Source: Zoroaster sp. YZ-2022 (Eukaryota > Echinodermata > Asteroidea > Forcipulatida > Zoroasteridae). From it: 64,000 nt of DNA. Positions 44,527 through 55,196 of the stretch are shown here, piece by piece. The notes beneath the pieces are model-generated. The model did no database searches. It was given only the letters and a program-made list of their open reading frames with translations, and was not told where the DNA came from. Numbering within the stretch: position 1 is the first letter of the stretch; each line of letters opens with the position of its first letter. The stretch lies in the NCBI GenBank assembly GCA_029582265.1, contig CM055837.1:9623926-9687925 (forward strand), read 5' to 3'. Both the position numbers and the translations under genes were made by a program.

Positions 44527-45690
44527 AGGCATATGGGTCATTCCACCAGGTTGGGGGCAAGCTTGGTGATAGGTGTCCCTTGTTATGTAGGTAGATGTAC
44601 CATTTATTATCATTTATTATGACTCCTAATTAACATTATAATTTCCTATTCAAGGCACAGAGATCGATTTCATTCTAATTTGGAGAACTGAGAATGTGCA
44701 CTAATAATAAGGATAATGAATGGTACATGTACATCTACCTACGTAACAAGGACACCATGTCACAAAGCTTGCCCCAACCTGGTGGAATGACCCAAGAATG
44801 TGCACTCATAATAAGGATAATGAATGGTACATCTACCTACGTAACAAATAATAATAATAATAATGTGTGGACTTATATAGCGCACGTATCCACCAACTGA
44901 GTGGTGCTCAAGGCGCATATTATTACCCCTGCTCATAAGGCTCATAAGGCTCATAAATCATTCCTGAAACCATCCCAGCTCCCTGGGGAGTATACAGCTC
45001 AATTGCTGCCATTACAGCGCATATAGGGCTAATCAACCAATCTGCCCTCACAGGTACCCATTTAACCCCTGGGTGGAGAGAAGCAATTATGGTTAAGTGT
45101 CTTGCTCAAGGACACAAGTGTCACGGCCGGGATTCGAACCCACACTCTGCTGCTAACACCAGAACTTGAGTCCGGTAAGCTAGACCGCTCGGCCACGACA
45201 CTCCAAGACACCATGTCACAAAGCTTGCCCCAATCTGGTGGAATGACCCAAGAATGTGCACTCATAATAAGGATAATGAATGGTACATCTACCTACATAA
45301 CAAAGACACCATGTCACAGAAACTTGCCACAGTCTTGTGGAATGACCCAAGAATGTGCACTCATAATAAGGATAATGAATGGTACATCTACCTACGTAAC
45401 AAGGACACCATGTCACAAAGCTTGCCCCAACCTGGTGGAATGACCCAAGAATGTGCACTCATAATAAGGATAATGAATGGTACATCTACCTACGTAACAA
45501 GGACACCATGTCACAAAGCTTGCCCCAACCTGGTGGAATGACCCAAGAATGTGCACTCATGATAAGGATAATGAATGGTACATCTACCTACGTAACAAGG
45601 ACACCATGTCACAAGGACACCATGTCACAAAGCTTGCCCAAACCAGTTGGAATGACTCGGATCCAGAAGATTCGATAGTGGGAGGGTTGG
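44527..45690 (+). repeat. 98-bp minisatellite block 2, with an inverted unit
   Basis: One inverted unit (TGGGTCATTCCACCAGGTTG, 44525-44613) precedes a direct array starting at 44690 that is split by a SINE (44851-45203). It ends with the same tail as block 1 (GACTCGGATCCAGAAGATTC, ATAGTGGGA). No flanking direct repeat is evident. Confidence 0.9.
44851..45203 (-). mobile_element. GGCCGAGCGG SINE, full-length, in the 98-bp array
   Basis: Complete minus copy from AGTGTCGTGGCCGAGCGG (right) to ATTATTATT tail (left, AATAAT on +). It interrupts a 98-bp unit at CGTAACAA. It carries a small tandem duplication GCTCATAAG at 44932-44951. Its position inside the array dates it after array formation. Confidence 0.92.
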
Positions 45691-45943
45691 AAATGTATTT
45701 TGTATAATTGGAATCAGACATGATTGGATACCATTGCGCATAATTATTAACATACATGTAGAGCATAAAGCTATTACGGAATGGAGAATGTCATGTTACA
45801 TTACAGCGGCCATGGCCCCCCTATACCTACAGCCACTCAGCTGTACAGCAATCCTCAGCGTAACCCAAGCAGGGATTTGGGGAAAAAATTATTAATATTA
45901 TTGATTTTCGGCAAACCGTATTATAAAGCAATCTCCAATTAGA

Positions 45944-46736
45944 TTAAAGGGAAGGTACGACATTGGTAATGTATGTTAACAGCCAGTATAATCAAGATGT
46001 ACATTGAAGGGAAGGTACAACATTGATGTATTTGGCAACGTTCGTACATTCTAGTTTTAAAGAAATATTCTAGAAACTAACATACATGTATGAAAGTTAC
46101 ATTACGATAGGTGCTCACATTTTAAAAACAATTTTATTTAAAAAAAATTTTATAGAAAAAAAAAATTGAGACAAAATAATTTTAGGGTGATTGAAACATG
46201 CCCCAACATTACACCAATTAAGTTTTTCGATAATAATTTTTTAATTGAAGATAATAATTTGTTAATTGAAGTCGCATATGTCAGTAGGTCAATACCCATT
46301 GTAGACTGTGAATCCTTGTTCATGACTTACATGTCGATTCTGCATTGATTATCTTGATTCAAAAAGAGTAAGCATACTCATTAAAACCCTAACCAACCAA
46401 AATCCTCCAAGGGGCACTTTTTGGAAGAAAATTCAGCACTGTTGGAAACTGGTACTTTCACCTCTTCAAATGGGGCAAAATTACTACCTGGCAAGAAGTA
46501 CAGGCCTTAAGTGCTGAATATGAAAGATCAATGAAAATGCATGGTACATTTTGAAGATAAGGGCATGTTTCCAAAAAGTGCACTGGATTTTGGAGGATTC
46601 AGGAAGGTTCCTAGCCAGAATACCTAGGGGGTTAGGGTTCAGGAAGGTTCCTAGCCAGAATACCTATAGGGGGTTATGGTTAAAAAGCAGTGTTGCCAGC
46701 AGTATTGCCAACATTGTCAAATGTTGTACCTTCCCT
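45944..46736. mobile_element. AGGGAAGGTAC element with TTAA tip
   Basis: Left TTAAAGGGAAGGTACGACAT and right AAATGTTGTACCTTCCCT are inverted over about 18 bp; the start fits the Kolobok T2 form TTAAAGGRR. The left end motif is repeated at about 46005. A family B MITE (46381-46683) is nested in it. Isolated ends of the type appear at 22463, 25003 and 61797-61814. Confidence 0.6.
46381..46683. mobile_element. TTAA MITE family B, GGGGCAC subtype
   Basis: TTAAAACCCTAACCAACCAA to GGGGGTTATGGTTAA with the AAGGGGCACTTTTTGGAAG and CAGGAAGGTTCCTAGCCAGA blocks; the latter is duplicated at the right end. It provides the empty site (agtgcactttttggaaac on the minus strand) for the insertion at 61884. Confidence 0.83.
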
Positions 46737-46812
46737 GGTCCTTCTAAACTAAACTGCTTTTAAAAGAGAAGTCATTATTAAGTAGCGCTGTTACTGTTAA
46801 GTGGATAAACAG

Positions 46813-47425
46813 TTAACCCTCTCAGTACTGAATTGTTTTGACATAAACAACTGCTGGTGACCGCATTGTTTGACCACTCAAGCGTGAAGCACACATTCTT
46901 ACACAACAGAAAGCTTGTGTTCAAAGGCCAATTTTACCAACTCTATTATCACCTTGAAGATATCGTTTTACAGCAAAAAAAATAATAAAAAATATCTTAC
47001 TTATTGAATTCCCTTTCATAAAATCCCCAAAACATTAAGATCGGTCAATAAATATCCAAGTTCTCGGTCTTTGTTTCCTCAGTGTGATCTGTAAACTCAA
47101 ACACTTTTTTGTACACAAACACATGGCGCTCCGTAGGTGTTTGGCATTTCGGATCTTTACAATACAATTTGAAGGGATTGCATAATAGCAACCTTACTTT
47201 ATTTCACCATCAATGGAAAGATCCGATCTTGCTCTTTCCAACCATTGTAAGCTTGGGTATGGAGGGTGAACATGGACAAAACTACAGCTTTGTAACAAAT
47301 GGCCTTTGTGCTCAGGCTTGAGTGCTTTTTTGTGTGAAAGCTTGGTCGACTAAAGTCGCCTATGGTAAGGAAGAGGGGGTATGAGTGCAGTCGACTAAAG
47401 TCGCCTATGGTAAGGAAAGGGTTAA
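46813..47425. mobile_element. TTAA element family D-like, nested in hAT
   Basis: Left TTAACCCTCTCAGTACTGAA and right GGTAAGGAAAGGGTTAA bounded by TTAA. The host copy at 27791 has the empty site aaacagttaacc. A 27-bp direct duplicate, GTCGACTAAAGTCGCCTATG plus gtaagga, lies at 47346 and 47390 near the right end. Confidence 0.83.
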
Positions 47426-47513
47426 CTGCACTAACTGTTAAGAAATTTGCCGGCTAACCGAAACCAAAAAACAACACTCATTTTGTTGTTTTAGACTTTA
47501 TTTTTTGCTGTAT

Positions 47514-47730
47514 TGGTTTTTTTTTGCACCACGGATCGGAGAGCATCTAAACACGCCATAGGAAACTCCGATATATTTGTATGCATGCTCGGTTGAGCCA
47601 CGCGTGTACGGTGACATGCTCGGAAGATGTGGCGACGCACTGTGGAAGCTTCCATTAACGTGTGTGTGGGAAAAAGAAACCCGCACAGGGGCCCAGAAAA
47701 ACTTTTTTATTCCCAACGCGAACTGGTTAA
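47514..47730. mobile_element. TTAA MITE family A, 5' truncated, nested in hAT
   Basis: From GCACCACGGATCGGAGAGCA it matches 540-759 closely and ends CCCAACGCGAACTGGTTAA. The host continues with ACAATCATTGCGGGAGG, matching attaaacagtcattgtggg in the 27791 copy, so it used that TTAA. The left inverted repeat is gone. Confidence 0.83.
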
Positions 47731-47827
47731 ACAATCATTGCGGGAGGTTTATTGATGCTTTTTTGATTGAAAATGTATACACATTGTTCCATTTTTTGCA
47801 GACTATATCTAGTTTGTGTGGCCGTTG

Positions 47828-48507
47828 GGTGCCAACTTTCGGTTAACCGGTTAACCAACTTTCGGTTAACCGGTTAGCCAACTTTCGGTTAACCGGTTAG
47901 CCAACTTTCGGTTAACCGGTTAGCCAACTTTCGGTTAACCGGTTAGCCAACTTTCGGTTAACCGGTTAACCAACTTTCGGTTAACCGGTTAGCCAACTTT
48001 CGGTTAACCGGTTAGCCAACTTTCGGTTAACCGGTTAGCCAACTTTCGGTTAACCGGTTAGCCAACTTTCGGTTAACGGTTGTAACTTCGGTTAACCGGT
48101 TATGCTTTCGGTTAACCGGTTAGCCAACTTTGGTTAACGGTTGTAACTTTCGGTTAACGGTTAACCAACTTCGTTAACAGTTAGCCAACTTTCGGTTAAC
48201 CGGTTAGCCAACTTTCGGTTAACCGGTTAGCCAACTTTCGGTTAACCGGTTAGCCAACTTTCGGTTAACCGGTTAGCCAACTTTCGGTTAACCGGTTAAC
48301 CAACTTTCGGTTAACCGGTTAGCCAACTTTCGTTAACGGTTAGCTAACTTCGGTTAACGGTTGTAACTTCGTTAACCGGTTAGCCAACTTTCGGTTAACC
48401 GGTTAGCCAACTTTCGGTTAACCGGTTAGCCAACTTTCGGTTAACCGGTTAGCCAACTTTCGGTTAACCGGTTAGCCAACTTTCGGTTAACCGGTTAACC
48501 AACCGTG
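47828..48507. repeat. 23-bp GGTTAACCGG minisatellite
   Basis: About 29 copies of CCAACTTTCGGTTAACCGGT plus tag, with a few shortened units around 48070-48180 and 48330-48375. Each unit contains the palindrome CGGTTAACCG. The seed (gacttccggttaaccga) is present once in the short hAT copy. Confidence 0.97.
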
Positions 48508-48829
48508 AAAGTTTGTTAAACGGTTAGTGAACTAACTGCTAACTCCCAGCACTATTATTAAGTCGTTATTTATCACATCTTCAATTCTGAGAATCTTGGT
48601 TTTCTGATGTAAACACATGGGGAAACAAAATGAGGCTAATGTACAATGCATGAGGTGGGGGCTTGGAGACATCAAGATCTAGTCAGGGAACAATCTCATG
48701 AAAACTTAACAAATTATAAAGCTAATTTCGAATAGTAAATCTTGAATTTTGACGTCTGTAGCAAATTGTTTTGAGCAGTATTTTGCTGTATGCCACAGAC
48801 AAAATCATTCATTGTCTTTCTAAAATGGA

Positions 48830-49180
48830 GTGTCGTGGCCGAGCGGTCTAGCTTACCGGACTCAAGTTCTGGTGTTAGCAGCAGAATGTGGGTTCGAATC
48901 CCGGCCATGACACTTGTGTCCTTGAGCAAGACACTTAACCATAATTGCTTCTCTCCACCCAGGGGTTAAATGGGTACCTGTGAGGGCAGAGTTGGTTGAT
49001 TAGCCCTATATGCGCTGTAATGGCAGCAATTGAGCTGTGTACTCCCCAGGGAGCTGAGATGGTTTCAGGAATGATTTATGAGCCTTATGAGCAGGGGTAA
49101 TGATATAATGCGCCTTGAGCACCACTTAGTTGGTGGATACGTGCGCTATACAAGTCCACACATTATTATTATTATTATTA
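48830..49180 (+). mobile_element. GGCCGAGCGG SINE, full-length, plus strand
   Basis: Head AGTGTCGTGGCCGAGCGGTC (A-box TGGCCGAGCGG), B-box GGTTCGAATCC at 48891, central TTGAGCAAGACACTTAACC, body to AAGTCCACAC and an ATT tail. AAAATG before the head and after the tail is a probable 6-bp target duplication. Leu/Ser-type tRNA origin is likely from the A-box. This is the best reference copy in the window. Confidence 0.94.
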
Positions 49181-49335
49181 TTAAAATGATTAAAAGTTTG
49201 TTCTTCCTGAGTGTGGAAGAATTCTTTCGAATGATGCGATTTGCGGAAACCGAATCCTCCTGTTGTTGTCGTCGTGCAACAACAACAATGCAGATGTCTT
49301 TATGCCCTCCTGCCGTCTACTCTTTCCTTCATTTC

Positions 49336-49339
49336 TTTC

Positions 49340-49370
<31 letters not shown>

Positions 49371-49442
49371 ACCCCCCTCTCACACCCCCCTCTCACCCCC
49401 TCCCCCCTCTCACCCCCTCCCCCCTCTCTCTCTCTCTCTCTC
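49336..49442. repeat. TC/CCCCTC polypyrimidine tract
   Basis: (TC)n flanks CACCCCCTCTCA-type repeats. It is mirror-like and could form triplex DNA. Long Ser/Leu frames here are artefacts. Confidence 0.95.
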
Positions 49443-49715
49443 AATCAGTAGATAACATTCAGTGTTTGCTCACTGTGTGTGTGTATTTGCTTAGTCTGGA
49501 TCAATGAATCGGAGGGAAGACGGTGAGGAAGTGTTTGATGGGAGGGGACAGCAATTGGCAGCTATTGGGACAAGTAATAAAATGGAGCAACTGGGTCAGG
49601 TATACAGGCTGTCTATAAGAAGTGAAATACAAGTGGACAAAGAACTCCTTGTGAACATTTAAGGCTTTAATTTAGTTCATCAGTTGCATAAATTTACAAC
49701 CGATGGCATTTAATT

Positions 49716-50073
49716 ATAATAATAATAATGTGTGGACTTATATAGCGCACGTATCCACCAACTAAGTGGTGCTCAAGGCGCATTATATCATTACCCCTGC
49801 TCATAAGGCTCTCATAAGGCTCATAAATCATTCCTGAAACCATCTCAGCTCCCTGGGGAGTATACAGCTCAATTGCTGCCATTACAGTGCATATAGGGCT
49901 AATAAACCAACTCTGCCCTCACAGGTACCCATTTAACCCATGGGTGGAGAGAAGCAATTATGGTTAAGTGTCTTGCTCAAGGACACAAGTGTCACGGCCG
50001 GGATTCGAACCCACATTCTGCTGCTAACACCAGAACTTGAGTCCGGTAAGCTAGACCGCTCGGCCACGACACT
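49716..50073 (-). mobile_element. GGCCGAGCGG SINE, full-length, minus strand
   Basis: From AATAATAATAATGTGTGGAC at left to CACGACACT at right, all landmarks present. It lies tail-to-tail with the plus copy at 48830, 0.5 kb away. CATTT flanks both sides (gcatttaatt, ccatttgaga), a possible target duplication. Confidence 0.93.
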
Positions 50074-50277
50074 CCATTTGAGATGGAAAGGTTGTAATAA
50101 CAGAAATTATCCCGCAAAGTTTGTTTTCTTTTCTGAAGTGCTCTTTTTTGGTGAGTAAATTGGTTTTTAAAATCAATTGGAAGCAGACTAGGAATACGTT
50201 CTTGTGTCATGATATTCACCAACTGGTTTTATTCCCCCAACACTGACATATTTTTGAAGCACTGTATACTCGGTTCT

Positions 50278-50545
50278 TTCCGAGTGTCTGCAGAAAAAAA
50301 AACCAAAGGCAACTTCGGTGGGATTCGAACCCACAACTTTCTGCTGACCACTGCAGAAATTTAAGTGGGAGGGGGGGGGGGGGAAATTAAGTAATTCTTC
50401 TTGGGTAAAAACCACATGAGCAATTAGGGACTGATGAAAATATAATCCACATGTCGACCGACTGCAGTCATCCGAGGCGGGAATCAAACCCGGGTCAACA
50501 GATGTGAAATGGGAAGACAAAGTACCTCTATGCTAACCTGCTCGG
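50278..50545 (-). mobile_element. two tRNA-like SINE fragments in series
   Basis: On the minus strand, 50345-50300 has a T-arm GTGGGTTCGAATCCCAC with CGAAGTTGCC after it. 50542-50455 has TAGCATAGAGG (A-box-like) and GGGTTTGATTCCCG (B-box-like). Neither folds as a complete tRNA. A G run of 12 lies between them. Confidence 0.55.
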
Positions 50546-50817
50546 TGTATTTCTTGATTTCTCATTTAAGTGTCCAGTATTGTGATAGGCTCATTTGTTT
50601 TCAAAACATTCCCCCTTCTCAAATCCCTGAAAGTGATCACTGTTCAAGGGACTTCAAAATAGATGGTAAAAAAATTTTTAAAAAAATGCAAGTGGCAAAT
50701 AGATTCTCTTCAGCTGATGAGGGTTTCAGATGCAATTTACTGTCTCCCAGTCTCTTCAGCTAGACTTTGGTCTCGTCTTTATAGATCCCTTAATCACGAT
50801 TCAACCGTCCTTGTCAG

Positions 50818-51010
50818 AGGCCAATTTCATGGAGATGCTTAGCAGAAAATATCGCTTAGCAAATTAATCTGCTCAGCAAAATTTAGCAGAGAACCTGCCA
50901 GGAGCGATATACATAGTGTGGCAATTTTGCCGGTAACCTGTTTTTGCTAAGCACAAATTTTCTGTGCTTAGCAATTTTTGTGTGCTTAGTAGCTCTGTGA
51001 AGATGGCCCC
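50818..51010. mobile_element. GCTTAGCA MITE, 193 bp
   Basis: Left GGCCAATTTCATGGAGATGC and right AGCTCTGTGAAGATGGCCCC are inverted, with TTAGCA/TGCTAAGC words throughout. Flanking duplication unclear. Confidence 0.72.
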
Positions 51011-51620
51011 TGATTGCCTGTTCGCATGTCTGATTTGACCCTAAAAATATCCATTGAGCTGGAGACTGGCTTAAGCTGTCAAACCCTCACTAACATTATG
51101 GTAGACATGGACAGATGGGCTCAACACGTCATGTCATCACGAAAGTGAATGAACAAAGAAGAAGAAGATGTCTGATTGTTGGTGCAGACTCGCTATACAT
51201 AAAAGGGAGCCAGCTTATTTTCTGGCTAGCCTGGGTTTGGAAACATGGATTTTTTTTTATGGAAGGAAGAAACAAGGTCGCTGTGCAGTGATAAAAGATC
51301 TATTCTCCATTGGAATCTGAAGAGATGCAGTCTTGATAACATCTGTATGTCTACTGTCTCCTGGGTATGTGTCCTACTTAGTGATCCATTAGGCAGCTTG
51401 GTGTGTTGTGTATTGACACAGTGCTTGTCTCTAGGGTTATGCATGAATCAGTTGATCATTTGTTCCGGTTTGATTTGTCAGTGGATACCCAGGTATGTTT
51501 TTCCCTCACCTTTGGATATGGATTATTATAATATAACTTCACTTCACAGATCCTTATCATCGTGCGTCTTCAACTCATTTTGCCATTGACGCTTTCGCTT
51601 CAGAAAGGTTACTCTTCTTC
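51011..51620. other. unassigned
   Basis: Open frames on both strands over 51226-51589 are complementary shadows without a recognisable domain. Confidence 0.4.
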
Positions 51621-51845
51621 TTAACTCCCCTACTATAGCTTGCACTTTAGTCGGTAGTTGCTATAGAGGTCAAAACCAGTCAACTGCCTGTTTTGACTGT
51701 TGACCCAAATGTACACACAGGGGCATTTTTGACTGGTTTTTACTGTCTATTTGACCACCATGAACCAGATAATGATACCAGACAATGCTTTTACCAGTCA
51801 AAAACGGTTGACTCGTTTTGACCTGTAAATGTACTTACTACTGCG
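51621..51845. mobile_element. TTAA MITE family F, inverted relative with decayed right end
   Basis: TTAACTCCCCTACTATAGC, then AGTTGCTATAGAGGTCAAAA and CAGTCAACTGCCTGTTTTGA match the 29530 element in reverse. The right TTAA is not preserved (ACTTACTACTGCG). Confidence 0.65.
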
Positions 51846-51879
51846 TTCTGCACATGCGAAATGATACCGCTAAAGCAAG

Positions 51880-52125
51880 GGTCCCCTGTTTGGGCGCACG
51901 AAGCGTTTCACACGACCTATCGTGGCGATTTTAACATCATTGCGATTTTAACATCGCTGCGATTTTTTTTTGGAGGAGGTCTCGATCTCTGTTATAAATA
52001 ACGAGGGTCCATGGTAATTATTTAACAAGGATAGCTTTCACATGACTGGGATTTGCTATTTTTTAACATGGATGCGATTTATAGTCAAGGTCCCTTGTTA
52101 AAACGATCTCGTGTGAAACGGCCTT
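51880..52125. mobile_element. possible MITE with TTTCACACGA ends
   Basis: GCGTTTCACACGACC near the left and GATCTCGTGTGAAACGGCC near the right are inverted. TTTTAACATC and GCGATTT words repeat inside. The tips resemble the nested element at 15775. Boundaries uncertain. Confidence 0.4.
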
Positions 52126-52130
52126 TAGGG

Positions 52131-52635
52131 ATCTCTTTTGTCCCTAACTAACTTCTGGCCCACTCTTGTGTGTATGTGTGTGTATGTGTTCATGTTTATT
52201 TCGTCCATTTTGCCTTTGAGAAAGATTCTGCTGAAATGTAAGGCCAATAACTACTTTTTTGCATTTATATACAACAGGTCCTTTACGTTGGTAAGCAGTT
52301 TTCAACAGCTAATTCTCTGTTTTATTATTGTACAAATTGAAAGGTCAGTCGCCGCACAGAAAATTTCCTAAACTGTTGAAATCTTAACGGTATGGGGCGG
52401 CTGAAAGTCGGGCACTACATTTCCATGACCAAACATAATGAGGGGTGCTAAGGTTTGAATTTTGAAACATATTTACTGAGTCATTGTACTGAAAGAAATC
52501 CAGATCTAATGTTAATAAAATCCTAGAGTTTTGATTGATGTTCATCATTCTTTAATCCGCACGTGTAGTGACAAAATGCCGGCGTATATGTGGTTTACGT
52601 AAACAAATTGCAAAGCTAAAGTACAGTGTATTTCT
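52131..52635. other. unassigned with hairpin motif
   Basis: CCATTTTGCCTTTGAGAAAG (52205-52224) with CTGCTGAAATGTAAGGCCAA is the plus-strand relative of 24820-24862. No exon supported. Confidence 0.4.
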
Positions 52636-53118
52636 TTAAAGGGACAATATTGTCACGATCAGAGCAGATTTTTCAACAGGGCATGGAATCAGTGTCCTAG
52701 TTTATTAAGATAAAATGCAGTGAATGTAAATTACTGGCTCATATGTGCAGCAGCAACGGTAATATGACCTTACCATGTGGTAAGACTTGAAGGTTTGCAT
52801 GGTGGAAGAACAATAAACTGAAAGGTTTGCGGTGACACCATGTGATGAGTAAATCTCTCTTTTGAGTATGTGTGTGGTTCCGAAGGAACCGGTTGACTCA
52901 ACGTTTCGGACAGTATGCTCTGTCCGTCGTCAGGACAGAGCATACTGTCCGAAACAGAGCATACTGTCCGAAACGTTGAGTCAACTGGTTCCTTCGGAAC
53001 CACACACATACTCAAAAGAGAGATTTACTTACCATGTGGGTTATTATTTTCCGTCACTAAGTTAATCTAACACTAGCACTCTGATTCCATGCCCTGTTGA
53101 TCGTGACGATATTGTCTT
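52636..53118. mobile_element. TTAA MITE family C, copy 6, with insertion
   Basis: TTAAAGGGACAATATTGTCA at left and GATCGTGACGATATTGTC at right; the right TTAA is degenerate. A 248-bp fragment with an 11-bp target duplication interrupts its middle. Confidence 0.8.
52781..53028. mobile_element. Penelope-like inverted dimer, 11-bp target duplication
   Basis: Flanked by TTACCATGTGG (52770-52780 and 53029-53039). Two arms face each other: GAGTAAATCTCTCTTTTGAG, TGTGTGTGGTTCCGAAGGAA, GTTGACTCAACGTTTCGGAC, CAGTATGCTCTGTCCG, then the complement. The minus strand of the left arm reads CTGACGA-C-GGACAG-AGCATA-CTGTCC-GAAAC, a hammerhead-like arrangement. The right arm has an extra CAGAGCATACTGTCCGAAA copy. 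Confidence 0.7.
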
Positions 53119-53465
53119 GGGTTTATTCATTAAAAACACTGAGTGAAAGTGTCATTTTGAAATTCAAACCTTGCTGAGATGCATTGTATTTGGTCATGGG
53201 ACTTGACTGCCGAGTATCAACAGCTTCACACAGGTAAACATTAAGCAATTTATGAAATTCTTTTCTGTTTTAGCAAATATTTTTTTTCAAATCCTGGACG
53301 GTCGCCATAGTACACGAAGGTGAAAGTCCAGCCTGTGCTAGGCTGTGCAGTTTGTTAATGTATTTGCACACTGAGAAAGAGTTTCCAACTCAAGTGAATG
53401 CGGCAAATACTGAGAGGTGTGCGATGATCAACACTTTGGTTGCTGGGTTCTCACAGGTTCTTGTT

Positions 53466-55196
53466 AGGTGTTCGGGTATGCGCCCGAAACACCTATTGTT
53501 ATTGTTCGGTTTTTTTTTTTTTTTTTATTTTTCTTCTCCTTCTTCTTCTTCTTCTTCTTTTCCGGATCGATTGTCTACAAAAAAACACATACTTGCAAAC
53601 TTCATATGAACTTGAAACTTGGCACATACTTAGAACATAACACGTAGATGAAACATAATTTGTGACGTCATTATTAGGTCATCAGATATCGAATTTCGAT
53701 CAATCATACTTTATTAGTTAAAACGTTTTGATTACGTTGCAAATGAAAGACTACACGGCTTTTTCAACGCTAAAAGTGCGCCCTCTGTTGGTGAATGTAA
53801 ATCAGCTCTGGTCGTGCTCATTATGTATGCATGTTTAAGGAATTGAGCGACGCTAATATGGATTAATAAGCTCTCTATCGGCAAAAACGATTGTCTACAA
53901 AAACACATACTTGCAAACTTCACATGAACTTGAAACTTGGCATATACTTAAAACTTAACACGTAGAAGAAACATAATTTGTGACGTCATGATTAGGTCAT
54001 CAGATATCGAATTACAATAAATCAAAGTTTAATATTTAAAAAAATCATATCTCAACAACCACAAAAGGTAAATTCACAATTTTGTACCATTGTATAGATT
54101 GTTAATTGTGGAAAATATTTACACAAAGGTGACCCCAATTTGACCTTACTTCCTGTCCAAACCGGAAGTCAAAGTTTAATATTTAACAAAAATCATATCT
54201 CAACAACCACAAGAGATAAATTCACAATTCTTTCACCATTGTACAGATCGTTAATTGTCAAAAATATTTACAAAAAAGTGACCCCAATTTGACCTTTACT
54301 TCCTGTCCAAACCGGAAGTCAAAGTTTAATATTTAACAAAAATCATATCTCAACAACCACAAGAGATAAATTCACAATTCTTTCACATTGTACAGATCGT
54401 TAATTGTCAAAAAATATTTTCAAAAAGGTGACCCCAATTTGACCTTTACTTCCTGTCCAAACCGGAAGTCAAAGTTAAATATTTAAAAAAATCATATCTC
54501 AACAACCACAAGAGAGAAATTCACAATTCTTTCACTATTGTACAGATCGTAAATTGTCAAATAATATTTACAAAACGTGTACCCCATTTGTACATTACTT
54601 CCTGTCCAAACCGGAAGTCAAAGTTTAATATTTAAAAAAATCATATCTCAACAACCACAAGAGGTAAATTAACATTTTTTGCACCATTGTACAGATTGTT
54701 AATTGTCAAAAATATTTACAAAACATGACCCCAATTTGACCTTTACTTCCTGTCCAAACCGGAAGTCAAAGTTTAATATTAAAAAAATCGTATCTCAACA
54801 ACCACAAGAGGTAAATTAAAATTGTTGTACCATTGTACAGATCGTTAATTGTCAAAAATATTTATACCCCAATTTGAGCTTACTTCCTGTCCAAACCGGA
54901 AGTGAAAGTTTAATATTTAAAAAATCATATCTCAACAACCACAGGAGGTAAATTGACATTTTTGTACCATTGTACAGATTGTTAATTGCCAAAAGTATTT
55001 ACACAAAGGTGACCCCAATTTGACCTTACTTCCTGTCCAAACCGGAAGTCAAAGTTTAATATTCAAATAATTTCTAAATTCAGTATTGTATTGTATTCAA
55101 ATAAACTTCTCGCGAGAACTTCAACAGACGTTAACATTTTACTTCTCCAACACTTCGAATTGATGACGTAACCATTTTAACTTCAACCGAACACCT
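53466..55196. mobile_element. AGGTGTTCGG element with internal satellite
   Basis: AGGTGTTCGG at left and CCGAACACCT at right are exact 10-bp inverted repeats, with TGTT on both sides (possible 4-bp target duplication). The left tip itself forms a hairpin (GGTGTTCGGG...CCCGAAACACC). Interior: TTC microsatellite (53530-53560), a 120-bp direct repeat at 53571 and 53889 (CATACTTGCAAACTTCA), and seven 147-bp units. Confidence 0.65.
54018..55065. repeat. 147-bp x7 satellite
   Basis: Units contain TCCTGTCCAAACCGGAAGTC, AAAGTTTAATATTTAAAAAA, TCATATCTCAACAACCACAA and CATTGTACAGATCGTTAATT. Starts of CAAACCGGAAG near 54158, 54308, 54458, 54607, 54754, 54890 and 55038 give spacings of 136-150 bp. Moderately diverged. 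Confidence 0.93.

Larger units (their letters stand above)
46783..48554. mobile_element. hAT-type element (TAGTGCTGGGA), expanded and nested
   Basis: Ends TAGCGCTGTTACTG and CTCCCAGCACTA, with a perfect 8-bp target duplication TTATTAAG (46775-46782, 48555-48562). Its parts align with the 231-bp copy at 27791-28021, but it contains two TTAA elements (46813-47425, about 47514-47730) and a 23-bp minisatellite (47828-48507). Without these it would be about 250-300 bp. Confidence 0.9.

Noticed and set aside
47828..48507. CRISPR-like or operator array of GGTTAACC
   Set aside because: Contiguous 23-bp minisatellite derived from a hAT element interior; no spacers.
48830..48915. tRNA gene (GTGGCCGAGCGG...GGTTCGAATCC)
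   Set aside because: Head of a SINE present in many copies with a long body and ATT tail; acceptor stem not closed.
50300..50345. tRNA gene on the minus strand with a perfect T-arm
   Set aside because: Only the 3' half is present; no D-arm or matching acceptor strand.
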